64,000 bases of DNA from Pleurodeles waltl (GCF_031143425.1 NC_090447.1:29168238-29232237), one strand, 5' to 3'. Positions 1 to 11,990 are shown, counted from the stretch's first letter. Numbers and translations: made by a program. The notes: a model not told the origin generated them from the sequence alone.

Positions 1-1284
1 AACAAGACACCACAACTCTCCTCACCTAAAGCCACCTTACCAGCAATCATGTATCGACCTTGGAACGAACTGAAGTTTCAGGACTAAGAAACACAGCTAA
101 CATCCAACACAGATCTGGACACAAGTTCAGTTAAAAGCTGAATGAGTGGCAAGTTTTTGATACCCTTGTTCCACTAAAAACAACAAAACATGTCAAAAGA
201 AAACAAGCACCTTGGATGAATGCATGACTAAACAAATAAGGAAACAAAGTGCAAAGCTGCTTTAAACCTGGCTCAGAACAAACAATACTCAAGACAAACT
301 TCGCCTACACAAACACAAGAGAATATACAAGTCATGCTACTATTGAAACACAATTCCGAATGCCAAGATATTCCAAGGCTCTCTCCAAATGTCACTGGGC
401 TGTCCACGACTCAACAGTCTCATCTTTGTTAGTGTCTGTGGAGAAAATGGGGCGAGCCTTGGAATATCAGCATTTGAATATTCTCTAAGGACAAATGCCC
501 TGAAGAGGCTCCTGAAGGAGAAAGCTGTGGTTAGGCACTACTGAGCCATTAAAGGTTCAGTGGCCTATTTATTGAAGTTCCCAGGAACAGAGGCCTCATT
601 CCCCTATTTTTCCCAGGTTCTGGAAAGGCGGCTGAGGTGCACTATCCTTCAGCTTTGAGTAGGTATGGACCCTGGCTGGAGAAAAGCTGGTTATGAAAAT
701 AGAGTTTTGGGTAATAATGGCTTCTATTTTTGCACCTTAAAAGCTAAATATTCCATTGTTCACTGCACCGTTTTTTTCAAGTGAAAAGAAAAAGATCTTC
801 AGCCCTCTCTTTTTAAGGCAGATGTTAGACCACAGAGCGAAGCACTCATCTCTTGGTTTGCAATGAGCCAGTTAGATTTTCTGGTCTCAATTGCTAGATA
901 TATTCTGCTTTTTGAAAACAGGAATTCTAAAAGCCTGGTTGTGTATGTTGAACATGATATTGACATGAAGAGATGTTACTGTGCTATGTGCTATGTGAGC
1001 GCAAAGTATGGTACGCGGGGGGTTCTTTCTTTCTTGTGGATTATTATTAGTATGTTGAGTCTTTTTTATAAATAATGACACTGCACTGTGTGCTTTTATT
1101 TAGTTGAGATGTTATTGCTGTGCGTATATTTATCGATTTTAAAACAATTACATTGTAATGTGTCCTTTTCTCTTCTTGAGATCTTGCTCTTATGTGTACA
1201 TTTCTATAAGACAAATTAATTTGTAATGTGAATCACTATCTATTTTGAAGTTACTGTGATTTTTTAGAATATGTTGGTCTTATC
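1..1284. other. No recognisable gene
   Basis: I read both strands and saw only short chance open frames, with no motif, RNA gene or clear repeat. The sequence is moderately AT-rich and becomes strongly AT-rich after about 1050. It may be old transposon debris, but nothing in it supports a family assignment. Confidence 0.5.
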
Positions 1285-1470
1285 TACTACTACACTTCAG
1301 ATTGGCACTCTGCCTCCAAATCCCACCATAAAAGAAAAAAACACATCGGAGGAGCATCTTTCTCTATCCAAGCAGCCAAACTATGGAATTCATTACCCCC
1401 AAACGTAAGATCCACGGACACCCATCTTATCTTCAGAAGACGACTCAAGAGCTGGCTCTTCCCTGCATGA
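1285..1470 (+). pseudogene. LINE reverse transcriptase C-terminus (CR1/L2-like), 3' fragment
   Basis: One frame reads open to a TGA at 1468-1470 and ends with the pattern typical of CR1/L2-type LINE polyproteins: AAKLWNSLPPNVR, then a basic block RRRLKSWLFP just before the stop. In these families this tail follows the thumb of the reverse transcriptase. Only about 60 codons are present, so this is the 3' end of a 5'-truncated copy. The open frame on the opposite strand here is a shadow. The family is inferred from the WNSLP and RLKxWLF motifs only. The endonuclease and catalytic palm are absent. Confidence 0.7.
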
Positions 1471-2524
1471 TCACCATGTTCAAAATTGAAATTTACATCA
1501 ATGGTATGCACAAGACACTAACGATACATATTGTTGTGTTTCTAAACATGTATACTGTGATTATATGTGTGTATTCAGATATGTCCTTATCGTTGTACAA
1601 ATGCACACACTACTTATGGATAAAAATATATACTTTTTTATATTCATGTTTAACAAATGTACACAGTATATATCACTTATAGTTAAACTATCTGCACTCC
1701 TTATCTTTATGTTTAAAATGTACATAGGTCAATACATAAATACTAGATACGTTTTTGACTACATATTTATAGATCTTTATTACAATCACTCATATCACAA
1801 CGTATACATTTGATTATGCAGAGAGGGAGTGTAAATGTTGACTATTCAATATACTTAATACTCTAAAAAAATAATACATAAATCAAAATATTCAAATATT
1901 AAATACAAATAACACTATTTAATGGGAAAAGCAAACAAAAATAATATGGGCATGTATCTCTCTGTATATATTTGTATCCTGACTAGAGGATTGAAAAATA
2001 TATTTAAAAAACCATAAATAAATAAAAATAATATATACCCATATGTACAATTTTATGATTATATCCATATATAAGTAGATCAGTATAGGAATAACATATG
2101 AGACGATGAGAGTATGTTTATGGGTTTTTCCTACAATCGCACATATCTGCCACAATGTGTAAATAGGATTATAACAATTGTATTTATTAGTGCTTCACTA
2201 TTGAAGTATTGGAGGTCAAATATACATTGAAAAACTTAATAATGAATAAAATAAAAATGCCTGAATTAACAGCAAAAATGGAAAAGCCTGAGTTTGTAAA
2301 TATGTATCCATACATGTACATATGGGACTTTATCCAGTGCAGTTTTATATCTCCTGATTATTTTTATATGTGTGTCATGTTAAAATCTCTATGGATGCAT
2401 GCCTCTTATGTGTGGCTCCGTATCTACATAATTATACATTTTCTCCCCAAATCTCATCACACTACCACTCTGATTCATCTTGTTCCTCTTCCAAAATGTC
2501 ACCTACCTTCACTCTTCTACTCCA
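1471..2524. other. AT-rich gene-free stretch
   Basis: Very AT-rich sequence full of TATA/ATAC words follows the LINE stop codon. It could be LINE 3' UTR plus unrelated AT-rich DNA. The open frames here are short and encode low-complexity I/Y/F/H peptides, which is what AT-rich DNA gives by chance. Confidence 0.4.
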
Positions 2525-2735
2525 CCCAAACCTCTCTTACTACTACTGTGAACTTCTAAATAACTGTCTCAAACTCCTCCCTCCTCTACTCATCCTTTAT
2601 CCTACTCATCCAACTAGCTCTCTGAATTATCCCAAACCTCTTATACTACTATGAACTCCGAAATAATCCTTTCTAAACTCTTCCCTCCTTTATCCATCCT
2701 TCAGCCTAGTCACCCAACCAACAGCTTTGACCACT
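2525..2735 (+). repeat. Diverged tandem duplication, pyrimidine-rich, period about 107 bp
   Basis: Two C/T-rich blocks correspond. The first (about 2535-2625) holds ACTACTACTGTGAACTTC followed by CTCCTCCCTCCTCTACTCATCC. The second (about 2640-2730) holds ATACTACTATGAACTCC followed by CTCTTCCCTCCTTTATCCATCC. The copies differ at many sites, so the duplication is old. A possible LINE or SINE 3' tail with AATACAATTACAAATACAATT lies downstream near 2855-2876. Confidence 0.4.
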
Positions 2736-3630
2736 CCTAATAATACTTTATATTTCCCCGCTACTAATCCACCATTCATCCAACTTTAGGATCCGGAGAA
2801 GCTCCTCACCAAAAAGAGCTTCCGCGCCTTGTCTGGTGGAGTAACCGTTATTTAAATACAATTACAAATACAATTGTATGCCATCTGGAACTAGAGTGTA
2901 AAAAAGGAGGTCAACAATAATTTTATGTCAGTGATGCATAAGAAGTTCCTGGTCTCTTAGAGAGGTAATCAACTGCATGCGATGCCTCCAAAAATCCTCA
3001 AAAATGATCAAAACTCAGACACCCCAGAAACCCCAAGGACCAGTGACTGCAGAGATAATGAACTCTTTGGAGGAAAAAAAATAGAAATTCCTTAACAGCG
3101 GCTTGATCTATGCCCTCTACCCCTCATGCAGATGGGAGGGTGCCCCCCCAATAGCACAACTTCCTACACAAGAGGTAGAGAAGACTGAGCCAGGACTGGA
3201 CTACATCTTGCAAGGTGGCTGGCCTGCAGATAGATGAGGGGTCACGGGAGCACACCGTGTTAAATACAGACCGTTTGGTACTGCAACACCATCAGGACTC
3301 GCCCTTGCCAGACACAATCTTTATTGTTCCCTAAGTGAACCAAATAAAGGGAACAGTGGTCAATGCACCTACTCTTTCCACTGTCATTAGTAAGCTGTGA
3401 AGGGACAAGTTTTCTCTTTTTCAGCCATAGCATAAAATAATGTCCCGGGTAGATTGCGGGGAGTTATCTTCGGAATTTTAGGAATTGTCTTTGGTTTCAG
3501 TCCAACAGAGTTCAGATGCCAGGAATATCACAATAAGTTCCAAGTGTGGCAAATGAATGGAAACCTATAAATATCTGAGAGTACCACAGCTGTAGAAATT
3601 ATTCCTAAATTATCTAAGGGTATTTCAGCA
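2736..3630. other. No recognisable gene
   Basis: Apart from the possible retroposon tail near 2790-2880, I see no motifs, inverted repeats or open frames of note. Confidence 0.4.
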
Positions 3631-3830
3631 TTACTAGAGTATAGCCAAGACTTAATAACTAGAGTATAGCCAAGACTTAATTACTAGAGTATAGCCAAGA
3701 CTTAATTACTAGAATATAGCCAAGACTTAATTACTAGAATATAGCCAAGACTTAATTACTAGAATATAGCCAAGACTTAATTACTAGAGTATAGCCAAGA
3801 CTTAATTACTAGAGTATAGCCAAGACTTAA
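3631..3830 (+). repeat. Tandem repeat, 25 bp x 8
   Basis: Eight head-to-tail copies of a 25-bp unit, core ACTAGAGTATAGCCAAGACT, fill exactly 200 bp. The copies differ at one position (GAGTATAG versus GAATATAG) and at the unit boundary (TTA versus ATA). The GAA variant forms a block of three adjacent copies. Homogeneity is high, so the array looks recently expanded. Confidence 0.95.
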
Positions 3831-3849
3831 TAATCTGTTTTAGCTCTGG

Positions 3850-4400
3850 ATACTACACCGGACGATCCTGACAAAAATGCGCGGGGCCATGTCCAGCATG
3901 TGCATGGGGGATGCGGGCAAGAAGGACCATTCTTTCATATGTTGTGGGCCTGCTACGGTCCAGACATTCTGGGCAAAACAAAAGGACTACATGAAACACG
4001 CGCAGGGACAGGCTTGAATAATGAGGCAAAACTGTACATCTTAAATGTGTGGGGAGACACTGAGGACCTGGGACATCAGAAAAGATGGGCAGTCATCGTG
4101 AGCAAAAAGGAATATTGCCAGATCATGGGAGTTCGCGGTTATGCTGGATGTCGAAACCTGGAAAAAAGATATGGTTGGTGCAAGCTCACCGAAAAAGTGA
4201 TATATGAGAGTAGGGGCTGCCCCACAAAATGGGAGAAAACCAGGGTCATATGGGGCGCCGTCTGAAATATAACCATTGACAATGGGGAGCGAAGACATCA
4301 CAATGGCCCCCCTGTTACTTCCCTAGAGATGTATGAGGCAGGGAGAAGTTGTATTTATTGTTATAAATTGTGTAATGAAAAAATTTTAAGAAAAAGACTT
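3850..4400 (+). pseudogene. L1-like LINE ORF2 C-terminus and 3' end, frameshifted
   Basis: The plus strand encodes the C-terminal zinc-finger-like region of an L1-type ORF2: a C-x-C pair near 3890-3920 followed by FFHMLWAC, then VQTFW in another frame. Further on come a helical stretch matching the L1 tail (LYILNVWGDTED, ETWKKDM) and CKLTEKVIYESRG, with a stop near 4263. The matching segments lie in at least two frames, so the copy carries several indels. It ends in A-rich sequence near 4370-4400, consistent with a LINE 3' terminus. The endonuclease and RT palm are missing, so this is a 5'-truncated dead copy in the same orientation as the L1-like body downstream. Confidence 0.7.
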
Positions 4401-5280
4401 AATCCATGGACATATGGTTGCTTTGCAAATGCCAACCAATGCTAAATGTCTGTGAACAACTTTAGTACACATTTACGATTATAGGGTTAGACAGTTGATA
4501 TTGACGAATGCCGTCAAGGAGAAAGATTTGTACACACAGAAGAATGAGTTTTGATTCCACATGTATTCACATAAGGCAGTGCAAACAGCTGGAAGACACA
4601 AGGAATTTACAACTATAACGCCCCAGTTTCAAGCAGTGGGGTCTCAGGCTCCCGTAGTCCAAGTTATCTAAATTGAAGGTGCTATTCAAGGGACATATTC
4701 AAATGTTCTCTAAAGTCAGAGATGGACATGTGTTTCTGGAAAAAAAGTCTGGATGGTTCAAAGTTAACTTGTTTCCTTAGCTGGATGGTAGGTTTGCTGA
4801 AATAATAATGAATGTTGGATTGGACGTTGATTTAGATTTAGCTGATTAATTAGTACTAAAATTGGGGGGAGGGCTAGGGTCATGAGGGAGGGGGAGGTAC
4901 CAGAAATATTTGGGTTGAGGAGGCGCTGAGAGGAGGCTGATAGGCAGGTCGTCCGCTAACGCACAGGGTTTATGGGGATGTTTTTTGTTGGCTTCTTCAG
5001 GTACAGGTTTAGTTTTTTAGGCGCATATTATTTATTCACTGTACATATTTACTGTGCCTGTTTATTTAAATCATATTTTAAGATGGACGGTATAATAGGA
5101 TTTAATGTAATGCGTGTTAGACTTTCAGAGTATTTGCTTTTAAGATCTGCGGTGAAAGGTGGATGGCGGAATTACACATGAGGCTATGAGTGCGAAAGGG
5201 TATAAAAGGCCTAGCCATGAGACTGAACTATATAAGGCAGCTGAGCATTGATAAAATAACAATTTATTAATTATCAGATA
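4401..5280. other. No recognisable gene
   Basis: No protein motif or clear repeat was found. G-rich words occur near 4865-4925. TATAAAAGG (5201-5209) and TATATAAGG (5230-5238) are TATA-like and lie just upstream of the L1-like endonuclease region, but no evidence links them to its promoter. Confidence 0.4.
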
Positions 5281-5790
5281 AACTGAAGATATTTTCTTTC
5301 AATGCTAATGGCCTAAATATTAACAAAAAGGCAGAGGCTAATAAAGGCAACATTTTCATGCACAACCCTTTGAGTATTATGCACCAAGAAACCCATATTC
5401 CTTCTACTAAATTAACTACATTTACGATTTTCAAGGCATGGGAAGGATTTAAGTACCTTTCTTCCATAGGGGTAACCTATAGGAGCATTGCGATTTTTAT
5501 TTCTCAGAATCTTGATGTCCAAATACATACATAGATGACGCCTGCACTGGGTTAATTTCACAACTGCGTCTATCCGTGTAACCTTCATCCGCTTTTGTGC
5601 TCCCGAGTGAAGATGACTCAGAACCATTTATTGCACATTTCCAATCTCTCGTCCCAGTTTTGGGAAGAATTGTTATCGGAGGTGATTTCAAAATCATGCA
5701 ATCCCCAGCCATGGCTTCCACAATATTGAGTAGGAAACAGAAGCCAAAGGCAACAAGGGTTATGGGAAATACCACAGAGATTTAATGCTT
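5281..5790 (+). pseudogene. L1-like endonuclease domain remnant
   Basis: Translation across frames gives KIFSFNANGLNIN, then a block ending MHQETHIPS, then IVIGGDFKIMQSP. These correspond to the N-terminal strand, the glutamate motif (QETH) and the GDFN motif of APE-type endonucleases of L1 elements. The final position of the last motif reads K rather than the usual N, and several stops interrupt the domain, so it cannot be active. The region 5597-5785 stays open but is only a fragment of this domain. Confidence 0.7.
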
Positions 5791-6395
5791 GTGAATCCAA
5801 GGAGAGCGCCTTCTCCAACTCAGTGAAAATCCACTGGTGTTTCAACAAGATTTAAATCTGCTACCATACTCATTTTTTGAGATCACTCCCACCATTAAGT
5901 CTGAGCATGTTAGTGTTCCCAAACAGCTTCCCTGATCATTCAGCTCAGATTCAGATAACTGGATTTAAAAGATCTCTTTCCCTTAGGAGATGGGCTGTTA
6001 GTAAAATATATCCAGAAAGTGAAATCTGGGTAGAAGAGTTTTGTAAGTAGAGATCTCCAAATTCTTTCTGAGGCATCAGGGCTCTGCTACACAATAAATG
6101 GCGTGGGATGCTTTTAAAGCATCCATACGAGCGCTGATAACCACAAGAGACGTTTACAGAAATAATATTAAAGCAGAAAAAATAGATCTTGAAAGTCAGG
6201 TCAGGAGAGCCTCTGATAAATGTTTGATACGCGATATGAAGCAAAAGTATAGCTTTCAGAAAGACTAAAACTACTCTGTATGAGCACCATTATGCTGAGA
6301 GTTGTAAAACAAATATAAACGAATATATAATTATGCTCAAAGAGTTGATCAGAATAAACCAGAAGATATCGTCTCCATGTTAGAATCTTTTACTC

Positions 6396-6923
6396 AGGGG
6401 CGGCTCCTCCATATTGGTGGAGGACCGTCGCCCTCCGCCCCCCTCCCCCCCCCCCACCAGCATCAGAAGCTGCAAGCCTTTCACCAAGAAGGGACAATAA
6501 ACTATGTTTATTATCCCTTTTGTGGTGGAAGGGGCGGGGCCACGGGTGATGAGCACCGAGGGGAGTGCACTGTGCACTCCCCTCAGTGCGCATGTGTGTT
6601 TGGCTGGCCATCTCGGGCCGGCCAACCACACATGCACTGTAGGCTCTCTCCAGCCCGGCAACATTGTTGGTGGGCGGGAGAGAGCCTCCACAGGCTCCCA
6701 GTCTGCCTGGGAGCGCCCAGCCAGGGCACTTCCAGCCAATCCTGATGCTGCTCGGCCACAGGGCAGGCTGGGAGCCTGTGCCTGAGGGAGGAGACGGGGG
6801 AGAGGAGCAGCACGCGAGGAGCAGGTACGTTTTTATTTTATTTTATTTTTTTAAATTTATTTTAAGACCTGCTCCCGCGCACCACCGACCCCACCACGTC
6901 ACCCGTTTGTCGCTGCCACCCCT
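6396..6923. mobile_element. GC-rich insertion of unknown class inside the L1-like element
   Basis: The LINE reading is clear up to about 6390 and resumes about 6950, so roughly 530 bp of GC-rich DNA was inserted. The left end reads AGGGGCGGCTCC. The right end, read from the other strand, is AGGGGTGGCAGC, which resembles a short imperfect terminal inverted repeat of hAT type. The flanks do not give a convincing 8-bp duplication. Inside lie a 12-bp C run, an inverted repeat GGGACAATAAAC / GTTTATTATCCC (6491-6518) and a T-rich block near 6832-6865. The long open frames on both strands here reflect GC content. Confidence 0.45.
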
Positions 6924-6954
6924 CCTCATTAGGGAAGCGAGCCGCAACTGCTTT

Positions 6955-7950
6955 CACTACGCAGGAACTGAAAGAAGTAATTGCTAGCTTACGCTGTGGG
7001 AAAGTGTGTGGCCCAGATGGCTATCCAGCAGAATTTTTTAAGCATGTGCGAGTGTTTTGGATATCCATCTTTTAAAAGTGGCTAGCTTTATTCTGGCTGG
7101 AGGTGCAATTCCCCACTCTTTAAACACAGGGATTAAAGTTAGTTTTCCAAAACAAAAATAGAAAGGGGTAAAAATCTGGGGGATCTAAATTTATATTGTC
7201 CCATTTTTCCTAAAACTCAGATCATAACATTTGTATGAAGTTAATAGCAAATAAATTCAATGGGTTAGTACACAGATTAATTCATCAAGATAAGAATGGC
7301 TTTATTTCAGGGCATCAATTCTACACTAACAGAAATTATTTAATTGAAGCCCTGGATATCTCTAGTATAAAACAAATCCCTGCAATTATGTTTTACTCGC
7401 TGCCAGGAAGACCTTTGACCTTGTGACCTGAGATACTCTTTTTTTATGTGCTGGAAAAAACTGAATTCCCCTCTCAGATCCCTAGGACAAGCTGTATAAA
7501 GGGGGAGAGGCTTGGCAGACCCTAAACCCATCAGGTGCAGGTTCTTTCACGTGCAGAGGGGCACCTGGCAGGGATGGCCCCCTCTTCTGTATTATCCCCT
7601 CTCATTATAGAGCCATTAGCTATAGGCATTCAAGCAATAACATGCTTTGTCCACCACTTCCACAGGTGGCTCTGATACAACTTCATGTGGACGATGTAAT
7701 TCTATTTTAAAGGCCAGATATAGCAATCCAGTAGAGAGTATTTGAACGTGTTTTCTCTTTTTCAAACTTTGGGTGCTTACAAGGTGAATAAATAAAAATT
7801 AAATTGTGCAACTGCTCTCCCGAAAACATACGTGACCTACAAATGTGCCATAACAACCAGTCATTCTGGGAAGCAAAGTTTCAAACAAAATAGAGGATTT
7901 TTATGAATTAAATTATAAGACCCTTTTGGCTCCAGTAAGAATGTTGCTAT
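6955..7950 (+). pseudogene. L1-like reverse transcriptase remnant
   Basis: The frame around 6965-7060 encodes QELKEVIASL followed by GPDGYPAEFFK, the entry to the L1 RT fingers. At 7235 an open stretch carries LVHRLIHQDKNGFISG, matching the conserved HxDQxGF segment. The FFHVQRGTW and QGxP motif lies near 7535-7580, and the catalytic YxDD appears as HVDDVILF near 7683. Downstream GAYKVN (near 7777) fits the post-palm segment. The frame changes several times and stops are present. The first aspartate motif is poorly preserved, so this is a dead copy. Confidence 0.65.
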
Positions 7951-8030
7951 TAAAAGAGAAGCCTCTCCTGCTTTTAGACAGAGCAGCTTTAATTAAAACC
8001 ACCATATTGTCCTTGATAAATTTTTTCCTT

Positions 8031-8526
8031 TCAGCTGCACCTTGTGTTTTGCATGTAACCTTTTTTTTAAAGAAAAATATAGTCTATGGTTTCATCATTT
8101 TTAAGGTGAGATTCTAATCCTAGCTTGTCTTTAAGCGCTTAATGCTGTCCTACTTCAGAGCGGGGACTAGCGCTACCACACATGAAAATCATTATTATGC
8201 ATATGTTGCACAGTACTCAACTACATTAATATAGCACATTATTCTCAAACATGTTTTAATAATGAGTTGTAAGCTATTATGCAGAAAGACTATAATATCA
8301 AAGATATTCTCAGATCAAAAAATCACCAAAAATGTGCTATAAGATTTTACAGTTGTTTCAGAAAAGGAAGGCACAGTTGTATAAACATGCTTCCATCCAT
8401 ATATTAATGCTGCAAAACACCTTGAATATTTGGTACTTAAAACCCAGGATGTTTGTGATAAAGTAATAATAGTTACATTGAAAATAGAAGGCTTCTCCAA
8501 AACAATTGCTTTTGTAGTTGGGGGAT
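8031..8526. other. No recognisable gene
   Basis: AT-rich sequence between the decayed LINE and the 40-bp array. No motif was seen. Confidence 0.4.
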
Positions 8527-9294
8527 GGGTGGCAGACTTGGGAGAATTAGAGACGGTGATAGGAACAGGTGGCAGACTTGGGAGAATTAGAGGCAGTGAT
8601 AGGAACAGGTGGCAAACTTGGGATAATTAGAGGCAGTGATAGGAACAGGTGGCAAACTTGGGAGAATTAGAGACAGTGATAGGAACAGGTGGCAAACTTG
8701 GGATAATTAGAGGCAGTGATAGGAACAGGTGGCAAACTTGGGAGAATTAGAGACAGTGATAGGAACAGGTGGCAAACTTGGGATAATTAGAGGCAGTGAT
8801 AGGAACAGGTGGCAAACTTGGGAGAATTAGAGACAGTGATAGGAATAGGTGGCAAACTTGGGAGAATTAGAGACAGTGATAGGAACAGGTGGCAAACCTG
8901 GGAGAATTAGAGACAGTGATAGGAATAGGTGGCAAACTTGGGAGAATTAGAGACAGTGATAGGAACAGGTGGCAAACTTGGGAGAATTAGAGACAGTGAT
9001 AGGAACAGGTGGCAAACTTGGGAGAATTAGAGACAGTGATAGGAACAGGTGGCAAACTTGGGATAATTAGAGACAGTGATAGGAATAGGTGGCAAACTTG
9101 GGAGAATAATAGACTGTGATAGGAATAGGTGGCAAAATTGGGAGAATTAGAGACAGTGATAGGAACAGGTGGCAAACTTGGGAGAATAGGAGACAGTGAT
9201 AGGAATAGTTGGCAAACTTGGGAGAATAGGAGACGGTGATAGGAACAGGTGGCAAACTTGGGAGTATAGGAGACAGTGATAGGAACAGGTGGGA
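8527..9294 (+). repeat. Minisatellite, 40 bp x about 19, with 80-bp dimer zone
   Basis: Head-to-tail copies of a 40-bp unit built from AGGAACAGGTGGCAAACTTG followed by GGAGAATTAGAGACAGTGAT. From about 8621 to 8860 two variants alternate strictly: one with GGATAATTAGAGGCAGTGAT, one with GGAGAATTAGAGACAGTGAT. This makes a local 80-bp higher-order unit repeated three times. Downstream units are mostly the second variant, and the last copies (after about 9090) carry more changes. The open frames across the array are repeat translations, not genes. Confidence 0.95.
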
Positions 9295-11170
9295 AAAGGC
9301 AGCCACAATGGTCATATAATGATATATATCTTACTCTTAAGATTTCCTCAGCCCTGGTTTACTGTAATGAGTAATTGGTCATTGATTTAATTGAACCTTC
9401 CACATTAAACAAAAGCAGGGAACCGGAACAAATATTTGCTGAATATTAATCAGGTGGATGTTTTCTCGAAAATTTCCATGAAGGGGGAGAAGCAGAAATA
9501 TGTTGTTTTATCCCTGGAAATAAGGAATAAAGGAAATGAGCTTCATACTTCTGTTCTAAGAGGTGCCATTTTTCGAAAAATACAATAATATTCAAAATGG
9601 CTGATTTACTGGACCCGCTTCAATTAAATAAGATTCATCCAGAAACTGCAGCCGCTCTAGATTTGAAGACACAAAGGAAGCAAAGTGTTCCCACAAAGAT
9701 GCTGTAGGTTACACAATATTTGGGATTCAATATTCAAACACATTAAATTTCCCTAAAACCTGGTGCATCTCTATTGGGTTATTTTCCAATGTATGGAACA
9801 GCTGGACAGCTGGGAGATTTAAAAATCTGACAGATATCTCACTGCTGGTAGCAAGGTAATTAATATTACAGAGGCGGAGGACCAAATTAATTTCTTCCTT
9901 TTCACACTGTTTCACAAAAATGCATAATGTACAACATTGTGAAGGTCACGCAGACTGGTGCAAGTCGAAAATATTTGCAGTTTTGGGACCATGTGTTTGT
10001 ACCATCTAGAACACGATTGCACTTTGTCACTTTATCGCATTAAAAATTTAACTTTGTCAGGGTATTCTCCTGTAACATGCACATCAATGATCATGTCAAT
10101 GAGTTATAAGCCTGTAGAATTGAACAAGCGGTGTTGGCAGTGCATCGAACTGCCAAACCAGGTCCTCTCTGACTGGGCCACAAGCAGCCCATGAGCGGTG
10201 CCACCCTACGTGGTGGTCTACTGTGAAGCGCAGCTTGGTTCCAGTGGCACCGTGAGCACAGAACCCACATCTGGGCATACCAGTCACTCAGCCCCTCAGT
10301 ATTAGCCGCACCACCTTTCTCCCCTCCCGCTCTTCCATGTGATGTCTTCCTGTTGTGTAAGTTGGTTGGTGGCTTTAAGATCCCACATCAATCTCTTTGT
10401 GGGGATCACTTACGTTACTTTCTGAGGTTTTCAAAGTTGCAGCCCATAGGTAGCTCGCCCTTGCTCTGCTCTTCTCAGTCAGTGTTGCTTCTTTGAAATT
10501 CTTCAACAGCGGAGAGAGCTTGGGCCACGGCTCTTCGTGGATTACGGTTGGGTGGGTGAGAAGGCGTCACTCTCGCCTCCCCCTTGCTACATTCAGAAAA
10601 GACCACCAGCCCTGAATTCTGTCCCGTTAGGAAGCCAGTGATTCTAAAACACATGTATGGCAACCGTGTCCCCCCCACCATCCCTGGTCCCCATGTCGCT
10701 CCAGTGGGTGGGATGGTGTCCAGAGACATCATTCATGAAATCTGCATGCAGCGAGGTGCTTGTTGATGTTTTCACCAGGAAACACCAGTCCCACCACCGC
10801 TCTGACCCCACCAAACACCTCCTCCTACAGCGGTCAAACTCATCGTCAGGAGACAGCCATGTCACCTGTTTCCTGCTCAGGGTGATCCCTCGCCCGTCCT
10901 TCAATCGATGTGGTTGGATGTCAGTCCAGGAGACTTCTTGACTAACCTCTACGGGAGCAGAAGAGATCCATCCTCGCTGCCACATTATGGTGGAGTGGTA
11001 TGCATGTGTTTTTAATGAGTGTTTTTTATTGTGAGAGCCTGGCAGACATCTTAATCTTCCAAGCCCTCCTATCAGGGTCTAGCACAGACCATCACAGAGC
11101 AAATCACCTACCCCCAGGGTTTGTGAGAGTGAGTAGTGGACACCAAAACCCATATCTACGAATGCACCTG
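9295..11170. other. No recognisable gene
   Basis: No mobile-element motif found. The 10.3-11.0 kb part has overlapping open frames on both strands (113 codons on minus, 94 on plus), but neither shows a domain and the overlap suggests composition rather than coding. Old, unidentified repeats are possible. Confidence 0.35.
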
Positions 11171-11990
11171 TGAGATTCCGTGTAACAAATTACTGATCTA
11201 CTACAAATCTACTGACTTTAAAAGAGTGGAGTAACAATCCAGCCTTAAAGGCCTATTGTCTTTATCAAATGCTTTCCATATGCGACTGCCTTTGTTGTAA
11301 CATTTCATAATACACAGGTCATGCATAACTTTCCCCAATAAAGAAATTAGACCTACAGCCTTTAAAATTGGCTTGCCACCATTAGTAACTGAGGCAGCTA
11401 TATTGAACATAAGAGTTCAAACAGGAGAAGCAGCAGACAACACAATGATAAAGTTACACATATGTAGAAAATTACAGTAAATAAACCCATATGAAACCCT
11501 CCTCATAGGAGAACAACAAGAATTCCAACAGGACATCTTCTCTCAGGGTTTACCTGAGGGTCACTAACACCGAAGGCTTTTGCGTGATGTGGTGATCTCT
11601 GAGATCCCACCTAGCAGGATGTATATTTACAGGATTTACACAGGAGAATAACCATCCATCCTTTATCTCACAATACACAGGCCAGGCCTCTTGCCTTTGT
11701 TGTATGTTTTCATGATGAAGAGTTTAGATCTTTGGCCTCTGACATAACTGTTTCCAATGGACCTCTAGCCTCTACCATTGGTTTGTCACCATAACCAGCT
11801 CAGGTCTACATATGGCGTATATGTGTCCCACAAGTCAATTATCTGTAACACAACCATAAAACCGAAAATATCTATAACATTTATATTAGCTAAACAATCT
11901 ATTACCCCTAGTAAGAGGGCAAGAGAGGGTTCTCACTGTGCAAAATGTCTTCTTCCCCCAGATTGTATCAGAGGGGGATAACCAAAGCCA
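11171..11990. repeat. Possible old tandem duplication, two copies about 420 bp apart
   Basis: The segment near 11280-11400 (CTGCCTTTGTTGTA ... TTGGCTTGCCACCAT ... AACTGAGGCAGC) resembles the segment near 11690-11810 (TTGCCTTTGTTGTA ... TTGGTTTGTCACCAT ... AACCAGCTCAGG). Word order and spacing agree but the similarity is modest. An alignment would be needed to confirm it. Confidence 0.35.

Larger units (their letters stand above)
5281..8030 (+). mobile_element. L1-like LINE, endonuclease to RT, degenerate and interrupted
   Basis: Landmarks of an L1-type ORF2 appear in order on the plus strand. An AP-endonuclease start (FSFNANGLN near 5295, HQETHIPS near 5385) is followed by the GGDF motif of the endonuclease near 5678. 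The linker (WDAFKASIRAL near 6095-6130, SQVRRASDKC) comes next. The RT entry motif (GPDGYPAEFFK, about 7010-7045), HQDKNGF (about 7283-7303) and the catalytic box equivalent (HVDDVILF, about 7683-7706) follow. Stops and frameshifts are frequent and the ORF is not translatable. A GC-rich insert (6396-6923) separates linker and RT. The 3' limit is uncertain. This is a different copy from the L1-like 3' end at 3.9 kb. Confidence 0.75.

Noticed and set aside
5201..5240. TATA boxes upstream of the L1-like endonuclease
   Set aside because: L1-type promoters are internal and TATA-less. The words are expected by chance in AT-rich DNA.
6377..6987. Overlapping open frames of 100-122 codons on both strands
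   Set aside because: GC-rich insertion with few stop codons by composition. No motif.
9067..9315. Open frame with repeated leucine/serine/proline motif on minus
   Set aside because: Translation of the 40-bp array.
10644..10985. 113-codon minus open frame overlapping a 94-codon plus frame
   Set aside because: No recognisable domain, no splice or promoter context, and overlap on both strands argues for composition.
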